A DNA stretch of 64,000 nucleotides from Candidatus Puniceispirillum sp. (GCA_028383305.1 JAOEVD010000004.1:62001-126000), one strand, 5' to 3'; shown: positions 44,666 through 54,631, counted from the first letter of the stretch. The notes: generated by a model not told the origin, from the sequence alone. Made by a program: numbers and translations.

Positions 44666-45784
44666 AGAATCCACCTTGGCAAGGTCAGACTGACCACAAA
44701 GGCCAAGGGTAAGATCAAGCTCTTTGTGAATGATTTCCAAGGTCTGACGAACGCCCGCCTGACCTTTGGCGCCAAGCCCATAAAGAAATGCCCGTCCAAT
44801 CATGGTGCCTTTGGCTCCAAGCGCGATGGCGCGAAGCACATCCTGACCCGATCTGATACCGCCATCCATCCAGACCTCGGCACGATCGCCAATCGCCTCA
44901 ACAATGGCTGGCAAGGCGGTGATTGACGACATCGCGCCATCAAGCTGGCGGCCACCATGGTTCGACACGACAATTGCATCAGCCCCAACATTCACCGCAG
45001 CAAGCGCATCTTCGACATCCAGAATGCCCTTGATGATCAAATTTCCGCCCCATTGTTTGCGAATCGCGGCAACATCATCCCATGACAGTGATGGGTCGAA
45101 TTGGCTGACCGTCCAATCGGCGAGCGACGACATATCCTTGACGCCTTTTACATGGCCTACAATATTGCCAAATTGCCGCCGTTTCGTGCCAAGCATGCCA
45201 AGACACCATGCGGGCTTTTGCATGAGATTCAAAATGTTGCGAAAGGTTGGTTTTGGCGGCGCACTTAGGCCATTTCGAACATCTTTATGACGCTGACCCA
45301 ACAGTTGCAGATCAAGCGTGACCATCAAGGCCGAACAATTGGCATCGCGTGCGCGCTCAATCAAGCGTGAAACAAAATCACGGTCACGCATTACATAAAG
45401 CTGAAACCAGAAAGGCGTTGAGCTGTGTTCGGCAACATCCTCGATTGAACAGATCGACATGGTCGATAAGGTGAAGGGAACGCCAAATTCAGCAGCAGCT
45501 TTGGCTGCAAGAATTTCGCCATCGGCGTGCTGCATGCCAGTCAAACCGGTTGGCGCCAACGCCACCGGCATTGGCAGTTTTTTACCAAGCATCGACATTT
45601 CAGTGGTGCGGTTACTGACATCAAGCGCAACCCGCTGGCGAAACTTGATCGCGGCAAGGTCACTCTCATTGGCACGGTAGGTCGATTCAGTCCATGACCC
45701 GCTATCGACGTAATCATAAAACATTCGCGGCACCCGCCGCTTTGCCAATTTTTGTAAATCTTCGATACAGGCAATCGCTGTCAT
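44648..45784 (-). CDS. lldD: FMN-dependent alpha-hydroxy acid dehydrogenase (LldD family)
   Basis: This 378-residue TIM barrel has VPRMFYDYVDSGSWTE, LAPTGLTGMQHADGE, FWFQLYVMRDRDF, the catalytic VSNHGGRQLDG and GRAFLYGLGAKG. It is closer to classic lldD than the paralogue at 22111-23262. ATG 45784 follows GAGG at 6 nt. Likely reaction: L-lactate to pyruvate feeding the quinone pool. It lies 101 bp after fbpB but shares no obvious role with it. Confidence 0.88.
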   Translation of the reverse strand: MTAIACIEDLQKLAKRRVPRMFYDYVDSGSWTESTYRANESDLAAIKFRQRVALDVSNRTTEMSMLGKKLPMPVALAPTGLTGMQHADGEILAAKAAAEFGVPFTLSTMSICSIEDVAEHSSTPFWFQLYVMRDRDFVSRLIERARDANCSALMVTLDLQLLGQRHKDVRNGLSAPPKPTFRNILNLMQKPAWCLGMLGTKRRQFGNIVGHVKGVKDMSSLADWTVSQFDPSLSWDDVAAIRKQWGGNLIIKGILDVEDALAAVNVGADAIVVSNHGGRQLDGAMSSITALPAIVEAIGDRAEVWMDGGIRSGQDVLRAIALGAKGTMIGRAFLYGLGAKGQAGVRQTLEIIHKELDLTLGLCGQSDLAKVDSSILLK

Positions 45785-45885
45785 CACACGCCTCGTCAAA
45801 TCTAACGGAGATAAAATCATGCTTTACAGCATGGCGTGGTGAATCTCAACCAATGCTTCGCGCCGTGAAAACCAAAAATAGAGCC

Positions 45886-47529
45886 CTAGCGATATCGGCG
45901 CAGCATCGCGCTCATTAAAATCACCGGCACCAGCCCCGACAGAACGATCATCAAAGCTGGCAACGCGGCCACTTCAAGCATTTCATCCTTGGCAAATTGA
46001 TAGGTATAAGTTGCCAAAGTATCGAAATTAAATGGCCGCAACAGCAAGGTCATCGGCAATTCTTTCATCACATCGACAAAAACCAGCATCATCCCCGCCA
46101 GAAACGAGCTTTTCAGCAATGGCATAATCACCCGCCGGATCGAATCCATATAGCCTTGTCCCAAAACCTGGCTGGCGTTCATCATATTGGCAGGAAGCCG
46201 CCTAACCCCCGAAATCATCGCGCCATATCCAACCGCCTGAAACCGAACGATATAGGCCAGAAACAAAACGCCAATGCTGGTGATCAAAATGCCCTGAAAT
46301 TGCGCACCGACTACCGCCGCAATCGCGCGATCAAGCTGGCCGGTAAAAATCAACACACCAATCGCCAGAATCGTGCCGGGAAACGCATAGCCAGTCGAGG
46401 CGAATAACGCCATTTTCCGGGTTTTAGACCCAGCGCGGAACGTCGCCGTGACGACAATAAAGGCCGATAAAACCATGATCACCACGGCCGCAATCGCCGC
46501 GACGATCAGCGTATTGCCAATAATGCCCCGAATGGCCAGAAAATCAGCCAGCAAATCATTGGTTGCGACAAGACCCAGAAGCACGCCAACAGGAATGAAA
46601 AACCCAAATAACAAGGGAATGACACAAACCGCCCAACAAGCCAGAGTCCCTGCTTTTGTTGGCACCAGCATCGCAAGTGGTGTTTGGTTACGGCTGCTAC
46701 TGACATATTGCTGGCGCGATCGGGCATAAAGTTCCAGCCCCAAAAGCGCCAGAATAAAGCCAAAACCCACAATCGAAATCTGCGCCGCCGCGACAAGGTT
46801 ATTCATGCCCAGCCAAACATTAAAAATGCCCAAAGTGATTGTCTCGATAGCAAAAAACTCAACCGTGCCAAAATCAGACATCACTTCCATCATAACAAGC
46901 GCAAGACCGGCCATAATCGCCGGACGCGCCAAAGGCAGGCCAACCTGCCAGAATTGCGACCGGTTATGCACAAGCGCAATTTCAAACAGGCTTGCCGGTG
47001 TCAATCGAAAGGCAATCCGCGTCACCATATAAATATAGGGATATAAAACCGAAGCCATGACCAAAATGGCACCACCAAGCGAGCGAATCTCAGGAAACCC
47101 GTAATCGCGCGGGCTTTGCCAGCCAAACAAATGACGAAGCGCCGATTGAAGCGGGCCGGCATATTCAAAAAACTCAGTATAGCTATAGGCAATGATATAG
47201 GCGGGAATTGCCGCAGGCAGCAAAAGCATCCATTCCAAAATGCGGCGACCGGCAAAATCATAACGGCTGACAACCCATGCCGAACTAACGCCAAACCCGA
47301 TCGCAACAACACCAACCCCTGCCATCAAAATCAATGTATTGCTGATATAGCGACCAAGAACCGTATCATAAAGATGCGACCATAACCCACCACTATCGCC
47401 AAATGCCGCCACGAGAACGGCCAGCACCGGCCCTAGAATCAGGCCACAAAGCAGAATGACGCCGACCGACCACCGATCAACCGGCTGGCGCTGTGCGCGG
47501 GCAAAATTTGATAGAAAGGTGGCTACCAT
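45886..47529 (-). CDS. fbpB: Iron(III) ABC transporter permease FbpB
   Basis: This 547-residue double-length permease has about twelve hydrophobic segments in two homologous halves, the layout of FbpB/SfuB ferric-iron permeases. EAA-like segments are seen as NRSQFWQVGLPLARPAIMAG and SQVLGQGYMDSIRRVIMPLL. Its first codons overlap the fbpA stop by 7 bp. No ATPase (FbpC) gene follows, so the ATP-binding subunit must be encoded elsewhere. Confidence 0.9.
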   Translation of the reverse strand: MVATFLSNFARAQRQPVDRWSVGVILLCGLILGPVLAVLVAAFGDSGGLWSHLYDTVLGRYISNTLILMAGVGVVAIGFGVSSAWVVSRYDFAGRRILEWMLLLPAAIPAYIIAYSYTEFFEYAGPLQSALRHLFGWQSPRDYGFPEIRSLGGAILVMASVLYPYIYMVTRIAFRLTPASLFEIALVHNRSQFWQVGLPLARPAIMAGLALVMMEVMSDFGTVEFFAIETITLGIFNVWLGMNNLVAAAQISIVGFGFILALLGLELYARSRQQYVSSSRNQTPLAMLVPTKAGTLACWAVCVIPLLFGFFIPVGVLLGLVATNDLLADFLAIRGIIGNTLIVAAIAAVVIMVLSAFIVVTATFRAGSKTRKMALFASTGYAFPGTILAIGVLIFTGQLDRAIAAVVGAQFQGILITSIGVLFLAYIVRFQAVGYGAMISGVRRLPANMMNASQVLGQGYMDSIRRVIMPLLKSSFLAGMMLVFVDVMKELPMTLLLRPFNFDTLATYTYQFAKDEMLEVAALPALMIVLSGLVPVILMSAMLRRYR

Positions 47530-48569
47530 CCGACTCGGTCAATAATCATCTGCGCCTTGGGTGCCAGCACTGCCAGCCGTTCAATCGGCAAATTATCTGG
47601 CTTGAAACGCCCCCAACTTGCAAGCTCTCCATTCACCGAAACCGCCGGATTAACCGGATATTCGAAATTGATTTCGCCATAAAGATGTTGAGCTTTTTCT
47701 TCGGTCAGAAATTCAAGAAAGGCAATGGCCGCCGATTTGTTTTTCGCATGTTTGGCAACACCACCACCCGAAATATTCATATGATTGCCGCGGTTGGACT
47801 GATTGGTAAAGACCAGTCGGATGGCTTGTGCCCATTCTTTTTGATCCGCTTTAACGCCAAATTTCATATTGCCGTAATAATAGCTATTCATGATCGCAAC
47901 ATCGCAAAGGCCCTGAAAAATTGCTTTGGCTTGACTGCGATCATTGCCTTGCGGTTTGCGCGCCAGATTATCAACAATACCGCGCGCCCATGTTTCGGTT
48001 GCCGCCTCACCATGCGCCGCAATCATTGATGCCACCAAAGCGCGGTTATAATCATGGCTGCCAACACGGCTGCAAATACGACCCTCCCATTCTGGTTTGG
48101 CCAAATCTTCAAGATCAAGAACAGCCCCTTCGGCGACGCGTGTTTTTGACGTCACCAAAATGCGCGCACGTTCTGAAAACCCAAACCACCGATTATCTTT
48201 CGATCGCAGCCGTGACGGTATATTGGCGCGCAAAATTGACGAGTCAACCGGCGCCAACAAATCCAAATCGGCATATTCGGATAGCCGCGCAATATCAACA
48301 GTCAAAATCACATCGGCAGGGCTGGCTGGCCCTTCGGCTTTCAAACGCTGCGCCAATCCTTTTGACGAATAGACGACATTGGTTTCAATGCCGGTTTTGG
48401 CGGTAAAGGCGTCAAGAAATGGCTGAATTAAAACTTGCTGCCGATGTGAATAGATATTGATCTTTTCAGCCGCAATGCCGATTGATGCCGACACCGCTAT
48501 GGCGGTGAAAACGGCGGCTCCCAGACAGGTGCGTGTCAGTTTTAAATTAGGAAAAGCAAAGCGTGTCAT
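47523..48569 (-). CDS. fbpA: Iron(III)-binding periplasmic protein FbpA
   Basis: This transferrin-like ferric-iron-binding protein has a signal peptide of about 34 residues ending GIAA. Mature features are INIYSHRQ, DVILTVDIARL, and the iron-ligand tyrosine cluster SYYYGN. Both ATGs at 48575 and 48569 are possible. The second is preferred because AGGA is 7 nt upstream of it. Fur-box-like palindromes upstream support iron control. Confidence 0.92.
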   Translation of the reverse strand: MTRFAFPNLKLTRTCLGAAVFTAIAVSASIGIAAEKINIYSHRQQVLIQPFLDAFTAKTGIETNVVYSSKGLAQRLKAEGPASPADVILTVDIARLSEYADLDLLAPVDSSILRANIPSRLRSKDNRWFGFSERARILVTSKTRVAEGAVLDLEDLAKPEWEGRICSRVGSHDYNRALVASMIAAHGEAATETWARGIVDNLARKPQGNDRSQAKAIFQGLCDVAIMNSYYYGNMKFGVKADQKEWAQAIRLVFTNQSNRGNHMNISGGGVAKHAKNKSAAIAFLEFLTEEKAQHLYGEINFEYPVNPAVSVNGELASWGRFKPDNLPIERLAVLAPKAQMIIDRVGW

Positions 48570-48602
48570 TTTCATATCCTACCGATCCAGAGCGTTTCGT
48601 GT

Positions 48603-48630
48603 ATAGTAAATAATCATGCTTGACCGCCAA
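48603..48630 (-). promoter_or_regulatory. Possible fbpA promoter
   Basis: TTGGCG and TACTAT on the minus strand are 16 bp apart, about 35 bp before fbpA. The palindrome at 48670 lies upstream of it. An alternative promoter overlapping that palindrome cannot be excluded. Confidence 0.35.
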
Positions 48631-48669
48631 TAAATGGTACGTCTCATTTATCTAACGGTAAAAGCTTAC

Positions 48670-48686
48670 TTGATAATGATTATCAA
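48670..48686. promoter_or_regulatory. Fur-box-like perfect palindrome
   Basis: TTGATAAT-G-ATTATCAA is an exact 17-bp palindrome that closely matches the classical Fur consensus GATAATGATAATC. It lies between fbpA and terC and suggests iron (or manganese) responsive repression. Confidence 0.65.
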
Positions 48687-48711
48687 ACTCAAAAACTAGC
48701 TGCAAGTCTTT

Positions 48712-48730
48712 TTTGCGAATCATTCTCAAA
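48712..48730. promoter_or_regulatory. Second Fur-box-like palindrome
   Basis: TTTGCGAAT-C-ATTCTCAAA is a 19-bp palindrome with one mismatched pair, of the same design as the box 43 bp away. It is nearer terC and could control both directions. Confidence 0.5.
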
Positions 48731-48835
48731 TACCTATTTCATAATTTTTTCGATTGCAAAATATGCTGGCTGGGCTATCACCTGTTGGCTGTTCGGTGGC
48801 GAAAATGCAACCCCACGAAACATTAGGGCGAAGAC

Positions 48836-49534
48836 ATGGATATCATGATGGGAATGAGCACGGATGCGTTTCTGATTGCGCTTGTGCAAATTATTGCAAT
48901 CGACATTGTTCTTGGTGGCGATAACGCCATCATCATCGCCCTTGCCTGCCGAAACCTGCCGCCAAAACAAAAGCGCCTTGGCATCATCTGGGGCACCGCT
49001 GGTGCCGTTATCCTGCGATTCATTCTGGTATTTTTTGCTAGCGCCCTGATGACAACGCCGGGTTTGCGGCTTATTGGCGGGTTACTGCTATTATGGATCG
49101 GGGTGAAATTGCTAACCGATCAGGCCGATCATGATATGGATGGGAAAATCGCCGAAAAAAGTAACCTTATGGGCGCGATCCAGACGATCATTGTTGCCGA
49201 TTTCGTGATGAGCCTGGATAATGCCCTAGCGATTGCCGCCGCCGCAAAAGGAAGCATGTTTCTGGTGATTTTTGGATTGGTGCTTAGCGTGCCGATCATC
49301 ATTGGCGGCAGCGCCATCATTTTGCGGATCATGGAACGTTTCCCCATCATCATCACATTCGGGGCAGGCCTGCTTGGCTGGCTTGGCGGCAGCTTGATTG
49401 CCAATGACGAGATTAATGCCAACATCATACCAGAGGCGATCCTACAAGCCCCGTGGATTGCCGCGATTGCCGGTGCCACTTTTGTAGCTGTGTTTGGCAC
49501 TTTGCTGGCAGCTCGTAAAAAAGCGGGCAGCTAG
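48836..49534 (+). CDS. TerC-family integral membrane protein (YjbE-like)
   Basis: This 232-residue inner-membrane protein has about seven hydrophobic segments and the two TerC acidic signatures DIVLGGDNAIIIA (about 23-35) and VADFVMSLDNALAIA (about 120-134), whose Asp/Asn residues form a metal site. Relatives export Mn(II) or serve secreted metalloenzymes. AGGG lies 7 nt before the ATG. Its divergent position over two Fur-like boxes links it to metal homeostasis. I saw no yybP-ykoY leader. Confidence 0.85.
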   Translation: MDIMMGMSTDAFLIALVQIIAIDIVLGGDNAIIIALACRNLPPKQKRLGIIWGTAGAVILRFILVFFASALMTTPGLRLIGGLLLLWIGVKLLTDQADHDMDGKIAEKSNLMGAIQTIIVADFVMSLDNALAIAAAAKGSMFLVIFGLVLSVPIIIGGSAIILRIMERFPIIITFGAGLLGWLGGSLIANDEINANIIPEAILQAPWIAAIAGATFVAVFGTLLAARKKAGS

Positions 49535-49639
49535 TCATCGCCCAACTATTTTTCAATTAATGCATGCTAATTGATTGGCATGAGGCGAAATCTTGCTAGT
49601 CTCGTACTATCGGAACCACTTACTCATGGCAGCGTTACA

Positions 49640-50536
49640 ATGACCCAACAAAACACTCCCAAAATTGCCGTTATCGGATTTGGCGAAGCCGGATCTTGCC
49701 TGTGCCAAGGCTGGGGTCGCAGTGACGTTCGCGCCTTTGACATCAAGCAGATTGGCGACAGCCAGATCGCTGCTGACAAAACCCGTCAGATGCAGGATGC
49801 GGGAGTCGTCATTGGTGATGATGCGGCAAGCACGGTTCGCGAAGCCGATATGATTTTCAGCACGGTAACTGCAGATCAGGCTCATGCCGCAGCAAGCACT
49901 GTCGCCGCGGGCATCGGGCAAGGTGCCTATTTCTTTGATCTGAATAGCTGCGCCCCCTCAACCAAGCAAAAGAATGCGGCAATCATTACCGCGGCCGGCG
50001 GACGCTATGTCGATGTGGCGGTTATGGCCACCATCACCCCAAAATATCACCAGACCGCAATGTTGGTTGCAGGTGAACATGCCGACGCCGCCATCGCACT
50101 GATGCTAGCATTGGACATGAAGCCGATTCACGTCCCCGGACCCGTTGGCCGCGCTTCGACAATCAAAATGATCCGTTCGGTTCTGGTCAAGGGCATCGAG
50201 GCATTGACGGCTGAATGTTTCAGCGCCGCCACAATTGCCGGAGTTGCCGATGAGGTGGCAGCCTCGCTTGACGCATCACAGACCAAAGATGGCTGGAAAG
50301 ACCAAGCTGCCTATAATATGGAGCGCATGACAACGCATGGCATCCGGCGCGCTGCCGAAATGCGCGAAGTGGCGATCACCCTCGCTGATCTGAATATCGC
50401 TGGCAAAATGACCGCCGGCACGATTGCTTGGCAGGGTCAGCTTGGCAACCTTGGCCTGTCATTGCTTGATACCGAAGGTCTTGAACCGCGATTGAGTGCC
50501 ATTCACACGGCATTGGATGCTCAAAAAAGCGATTAG
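49640..50536 (+). CDS. NAD(P)-binding 6-phosphogluconate/hydroxyisobutyrate dehydrogenase-like protein with DUF1932
   Basis: The N-terminal Rossmann domain begins KIAVIGFGEAGSCLCQG. FDLNSCAPSTK and VDVAVMATI follow. The C-terminal helical part (from about residue 170, GPVGRASTIKMIRSVLVKG) fits DUF1932. It is 298 residues from ATG 49640. The reaction is probably a beta-hydroxyacid oxidation, substrate unknown. It overlaps the convergent EamA gene by 4 bp. Confidence 0.8.
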   Translation: MTQQNTPKIAVIGFGEAGSCLCQGWGRSDVRAFDIKQIGDSQIAADKTRQMQDAGVVIGDDAASTVREADMIFSTVTADQAHAAASTVAAGIGQGAYFFDLNSCAPSTKQKNAAIITAAGGRYVDVAVMATITPKYHQTAMLVAGEHADAAIALMLALDMKPIHVPGPVGRASTIKMIRSVLVKGIEALTAECFSAATIAGVADEVAASLDASQTKDGWKDQAAYNMERMTTHGIRRAAEMREVAITLADLNIAGKMTAGTIAWQGQLGNLGLSLLDTEGLEPRLSAIHTALDAQKSD

Positions 50537-51474
50537 GCGGTGCGTCTTTTTGGTCTCTTGGCTGGTTTGGCCGGTTTTACCGGTTTGCCTTCGTAAAAAC
50601 CGATAAACACACCCGTTGTTAGAATGGCACCAACCCCGATCCATTGCATTGACGACAATGTTTCGCCAAGCCAGAAAGCCGCCGAAACCGCCGCCACCAG
50701 AGCCTCGGACAGCATCAAAATGCCAACAAGACCGGGCGAGACATATTGCATGATGCGGAAAATCAGCAAGACCGACGGTAAAAACACCACCACCGACGCC
50801 AGAAAGGCCGGTGGAATGGCCTGTAGCAACGCATTGAGTTGCGGAACGGGATCGCCAAGATAAAGCGCGGCAAGCAGCGCCATGATCCCGCCGAATAGAT
50901 ATTGCAGGAAACTGACAGTGACGAAATTCAACCCGTCAAAGCGACGAATCATAACAGACCCCAACGCCCAAAACACCCCTGACAAAAGCCCCAATAAATC
51001 AGCCGGATCAAAGCGCAATTCATCACGGCTGACCCCTGTCACAAGGGCGCAGCCCACAAGCGCCGCAGCAATGGCAAGCCACCGCCCCCACCCAGCGCGC
51101 TCGCGAAGCACAAAATAGGCAATCACCGTTGACCAGATTGGCGTCATGTAAAACAAAATAACCGTTTTGGTGACCGACGCCACAACAAGCCCAAGCGCAT
51201 AAAGCGCAAAACCTGCCCCCATCAAGGCGCCGGCAACAAACGCCCGCCCCCAATCGCGGCGTGATGATGGCACGGTTCTGACAATCAGCGGCAGCATCGC
51301 CGAGGCGGGCAGAAAATGGAACAGCACCACCACCCAAAGTCCGGACAGCCCCATCGCTTCGATATGACGCATCGGCACCCATAAAACGCCCCAAAAAGAC
51401 GAAGCGAGGAAAATGATCAACAATGCATGACGTTTTTCATATTCCCGCGTAAATAGCGATAAAAACCAGATCAT
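50533..51474 (-). CDS. EamA/DMT-family transporter
   Basis: Two EamA repeats with about ten helices span 313 residues. SSFWGVLWVPMRHIEAMG marks the start of the first. PGLVGILMLSEALVAAVSAAFWLGE marks the second. A very basic C-terminal tail (KPVKPAKPAKRPKRR) is unusual and cytoplasmic. It is third of three such transporters in the window. The substrate is unknown. Confidence 0.85.
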   Translation of the reverse strand: MIWFLSLFTREYEKRHALLIIFLASSFWGVLWVPMRHIEAMGLSGLWVVVLFHFLPASAMLPLIVRTVPSSRRDWGRAFVAGALMGAGFALYALGLVVASVTKTVILFYMTPIWSTVIAYFVLRERAGWGRWLAIAAALVGCALVTGVSRDELRFDPADLLGLLSGVFWALGSVMIRRFDGLNFVTVSFLQYLFGGIMALLAALYLGDPVPQLNALLQAIPPAFLASVVVFLPSVLLIFRIMQYVSPGLVGILMLSEALVAAVSAAFWLGETLSSMQWIGVGAILTTGVFIGFYEGKPVKPAKPAKRPKRRTA

Positions 51475-51536
51475 GAATTACCTTTTCGGAACGGACTGCG
51501 TAAATTCAGCATGAACAGCAGGCCCCTTCAACCACT

Positions 51537-52715
51537 CTATTGAAGATCTGAAAAGGCGTTTTTAAGCCTTTCTGCCGCCTCGATCACAAGATCACGCCGG
51601 CAGGCAATATTAAACCGTAAAAAACTATCACCACCAACGCCAAAACTATTGCCATGATTAACCGCAATCTGCGCCTGCTGTTCAACGCGGCGGGTGAATT
51701 CGGCGCGATCCATGCCAGTATCGGCAAAATCGACCCAGCAAAGATAAGTGGCCTCGATCGGCATTGATTTTACCCCCGGAATCGACGCCATCGCTTCATC
51801 AAGAATGCGTTTGTTTTCCGCCAGATAATCAAGCAGCGCATCAAGCCATTCATCGCCATGTTCCCATGCGGCGGTACACATCAACATGCCAATGCGGTTA
51901 AAAGACATTCCCGCAGCACCATGAGCCACCCGCGCCAAACGCGAACGCAAGGCGTCATCGGCAACAACCATGCTGCCAATCATACAGCCAGCAAGATTAA
52001 AGGTTTTGGTTGTTGCTACAAGCGTGACAAGCCGGTGCCGAATTGATGGCACTATATTGGCGAGGACATGATGCTTATTACCTTTGTAAACAAGGTCATT
52101 ATGCACCTCATCACTGATGAGCGTCAGATCATGCGTCTCGCAGAAATCAGCTAGCTGTTGCAATTCGTCAGACGACCAAACCCTGCCACCCGGATTATGC
52201 GGCGAGCAAAATAGAACAATTTTTTCATCACCAGTCAGGCTGGCCGCAAGCGCGTCCAGATCCATGTGATAGCGACCATCGCACTGGATCAATGGCGATT
52301 CAACAAGCCGGCGATCAGTGCCTTTGATAATCCTCGCAAAGGCATGATAAACCGGCGCAAAGACGATCACCCCGTCACCTGGCGCACTATAGGCATTCAG
52401 GCAAAGGCTGATGGCATTGCCAAGACCATGCGCATTGATGATCCAGTCAGCTTCAACATCCCAATGATGGCGGCGTTTCATCCAACCGATCAATGCCGCG
52501 CGATATTCACTGTCACCACCAAAATAACCATGAACACCATGATCCAAGGCAGCAGCCAAAGCCGATTGAACCGCAGGCGGGGCGCGAAAATCCATATCGG
52601 CAACCCACATTGGAATGCCGGTTTTGGGCGACACGCCATATTTCGATTCCATCGTATCCCATTTCGATGAATGCGTTCCAACGCGGTCGATGATTTCATC
52701 AAAATCAAAAGACAT
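51537..52715 (-). CDS. MalY/PatB-family PLP-dependent C-S lyase
   Basis: This fold-type I aminotransferase-like enzyme has MWVADMDF at about 36-43, HGYFG, FCSPHNPGGRVW, LISDEVHNDLVY and the PLP lysine in VATTKTFNLAG. It is 392 residues from ATG 52715, preceded by GGGGAGG. The family splits cystathionine, cysteine or S-substituted cysteines to a thiol, pyruvate and ammonia. In a marine bacterium it could release thiols from organic sulfur, but the substrate is not visible. Confidence 0.88.
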   Translation of the reverse strand: MSFDFDEIIDRVGTHSSKWDTMESKYGVSPKTGIPMWVADMDFRAPPAVQSALAAALDHGVHGYFGGDSEYRAALIGWMKRRHHWDVEADWIINAHGLGNAISLCLNAYSAPGDGVIVFAPVYHAFARIIKGTDRRLVESPLIQCDGRYHMDLDALAASLTGDEKIVLFCSPHNPGGRVWSSDELQQLADFCETHDLTLISDEVHNDLVYKGNKHHVLANIVPSIRHRLVTLVATTKTFNLAGCMIGSMVVADDALRSRLARVAHGAAGMSFNRIGMLMCTAAWEHGDEWLDALLDYLAENKRILDEAMASIPGVKSMPIEATYLCWVDFADTGMDRAEFTRRVEQQAQIAVNHGNSFGVGGDSFLRFNIACRRDLVIEAAERLKNAFSDLQ

Positions 52716-52892
52716 TATGCTGCCTCCCCTGCCAATTCTGTTCATATGATATTACCAAACAGGCTTTATCTATAAGGTGCGTTTCAGATATTTGCCAAGC
52801 CAAATCAATGACCAAGCCCAGTCAAAGATCAGGCCAAATCAGAAGCTGGCAAGAGCATCCAGCACCCGCGTGCGCGCAGCGTCCGCACATGC

Positions 52893-54560
52893 CTAAGAGT
52901 TGGCGCGGCGAAGATCGTCAATGGTTTGCCGCGGGGTGATGGCTTCGGTCGAGATAACAAGATCAAGAATAGCCCCCGTATCCGATGCCAAGGCTCGCGT
53001 AAAGGCATCAGCAAAATCAGCGGTTTTTTCAACACGTTCGCCATAAAAGCCATAGGCCTTGGCAAGCGTCACAAAATCCGGATTCGCAAGTTCGGTTCCC
53101 GAGACGCGTTCGGGATAATGGCGTTCTTGATGCATTCGGATTGTGCCATAGGTACCGTTATTCACAATCAATATCACCGGCTGCAAACCGGCCTGCATGG
53201 CCGATCCAAGTTCATTGCCATTCATCTGGAAATCGCCATCACCAGCAAAACACAAAACAAAGCGTTTGGGATCATAGGCCTTGGCCGCAATTGCCGCTGG
53301 CACACCATAACCCATAGCCCCACTTTGCGGTGCTAAAAGCCGTGATTTTGAGCCAAACTTCAGAAATTTATTTGGCCAAATGGCAAAATTACCAGCACCA
53401 TTAGTGATGATGGCATCATCGGGAATAACATCGCGGATATGCGCCATCACATCACCCATATCAAGGCTGCCTGGCTGAGGTTTTACGCTATAGCTAGCAT
53501 CATAGGCGGCCTTGGCGGCTGCAACCCAGTCACGCCTGCCATCATCACTTTGCAGGCTGATGTTTGACAGGGCTGCCGCGATTGCATTTGGTGTCGCCTG
53601 AAGCGGCAGGTCGGCCGCAAAAATCTTACCAAGTTCGTTATCAGACGGATGGCAATGAATCAGCTTTGCCTTCATATTGGGGCAATCAAACATACTATAG
53701 CCATCGGTTGTGCATTCGCCAAAACGGACATTGATTGCCAAAATCAGGTCGGCTTCACCAATCAAGTTTTTGATATAGCCAAGCACACCAACACCGGCAT
53801 CACCAACATAGGACGAATGGTAATTATCGCAGATATCGTGAAAACGGAATGCCGCTACAAGTGGTAGGCGATTCGCACCGGCAAAAGATTCCAGCTGGCG
53901 CGCAGCCTCGATTGTCCAGCCAGAACCACCATAGAGAACCAGCGGGCGCTTGGCCGCGTTTAAAAGGCTGGATAGCTGGTCAATCTGTTTGGCCGAAATG
54001 TCGGGTGCGGGAATATTTACTGGCGCACAGGGCTTAGCAGAAACCGGCGCAGTTAGCATATCTTCAGGAAGCGCAACCACAACCGGGCCAGGCCTGCCGC
54101 TTAGCGCCGTTGTCCATGCGCGCGACATGATTTCAGGAATGCGGTTCGCATCGTCAATTTCAACGACCCATTTGGCTACCTTGCCAAAATAATGTGAATA
54201 TTCAATTTCTTGAAAAGCTTCGCGGCCTTTCATGCCAACACCAACCTGCCCAACAAACACAATCATCGGGGTTGAATTCTGCATGGCGGTATGAATACCA
54301 ATTGAGGCGTTGGTTGCCCCGGGGCCGCGTGTCACAAAACAAAGACCGGGGGTTCCGGTTAACTTTCCCCATGCTTCGGCCATATAGGCAGCGCCGCCTT
54401 CATTGCGGCATAACATAAGGTCAAATTTACCCTTGCGATCAAACATCGCATCAAGAACGGCAAGGTAGCTTTCGCCCGGGACACCAAACCCCTTTGTACC
54501 ACCAAGCGCGATCAGGCAGTCCATAAGCAGACCGCCACCATTTTTTAACCAAGAAACCAT
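52893..54560 (-). CDS. Thiamine-diphosphate-dependent enzyme, acetolactate synthase-like
   Basis: This is a 555-residue three-domain ThDP enzyme. The N-terminal part has FGVPGESYLAVLD and the catalytic Glu in LCRNEGGAAYMAEA. The cofactor motif is GDGDFQMNGNELGS...IVNN near 430-460. It differs from biosynthetic IlvB in the GESYL start and lacks a small-subunit gene nearby. ATG 54560 follows AGGA at 8 nt. The substrate is probably a 2-oxo acid. The neighbouring aminotransferase might supply it. Confidence 0.83.
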   Translation of the reverse strand: MVSWLKNGGGLLMDCLIALGGTKGFGVPGESYLAVLDAMFDRKGKFDLMLCRNEGGAAYMAEAWGKLTGTPGLCFVTRGPGATNASIGIHTAMQNSTPMIVFVGQVGVGMKGREAFQEIEYSHYFGKVAKWVVEIDDANRIPEIMSRAWTTALSGRPGPVVVALPEDMLTAPVSAKPCAPVNIPAPDISAKQIDQLSSLLNAAKRPLVLYGGSGWTIEAARQLESFAGANRLPLVAAFRFHDICDNYHSSYVGDAGVGVLGYIKNLIGEADLILAINVRFGECTTDGYSMFDCPNMKAKLIHCHPSDNELGKIFAADLPLQATPNAIAAALSNISLQSDDGRRDWVAAAKAAYDASYSVKPQPGSLDMGDVMAHIRDVIPDDAIITNGAGNFAIWPNKFLKFGSKSRLLAPQSGAMGYGVPAAIAAKAYDPKRFVLCFAGDGDFQMNGNELGSAMQAGLQPVILIVNNGTYGTIRMHQERHYPERVSGTELANPDFVTLAKAYGFYGERVEKTADFADAFTRALASDTGAILDLVISTEAITPRQTIDDLRRANS

Positions 54561-54631
54561 CGCAATATTCCTAAGAAAAACCAATAAGATGGCAACGGCA
54601 GCGCATCAAAACACCGCCATGCCATCAAAGC

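Noticed and set aside
48732-48835. yybP-ykoY manganese riboswitch before the TerC gene
   Set aside because: I could not find the conserved GGGGAGUA and CUGCC-type elements in the short leader.
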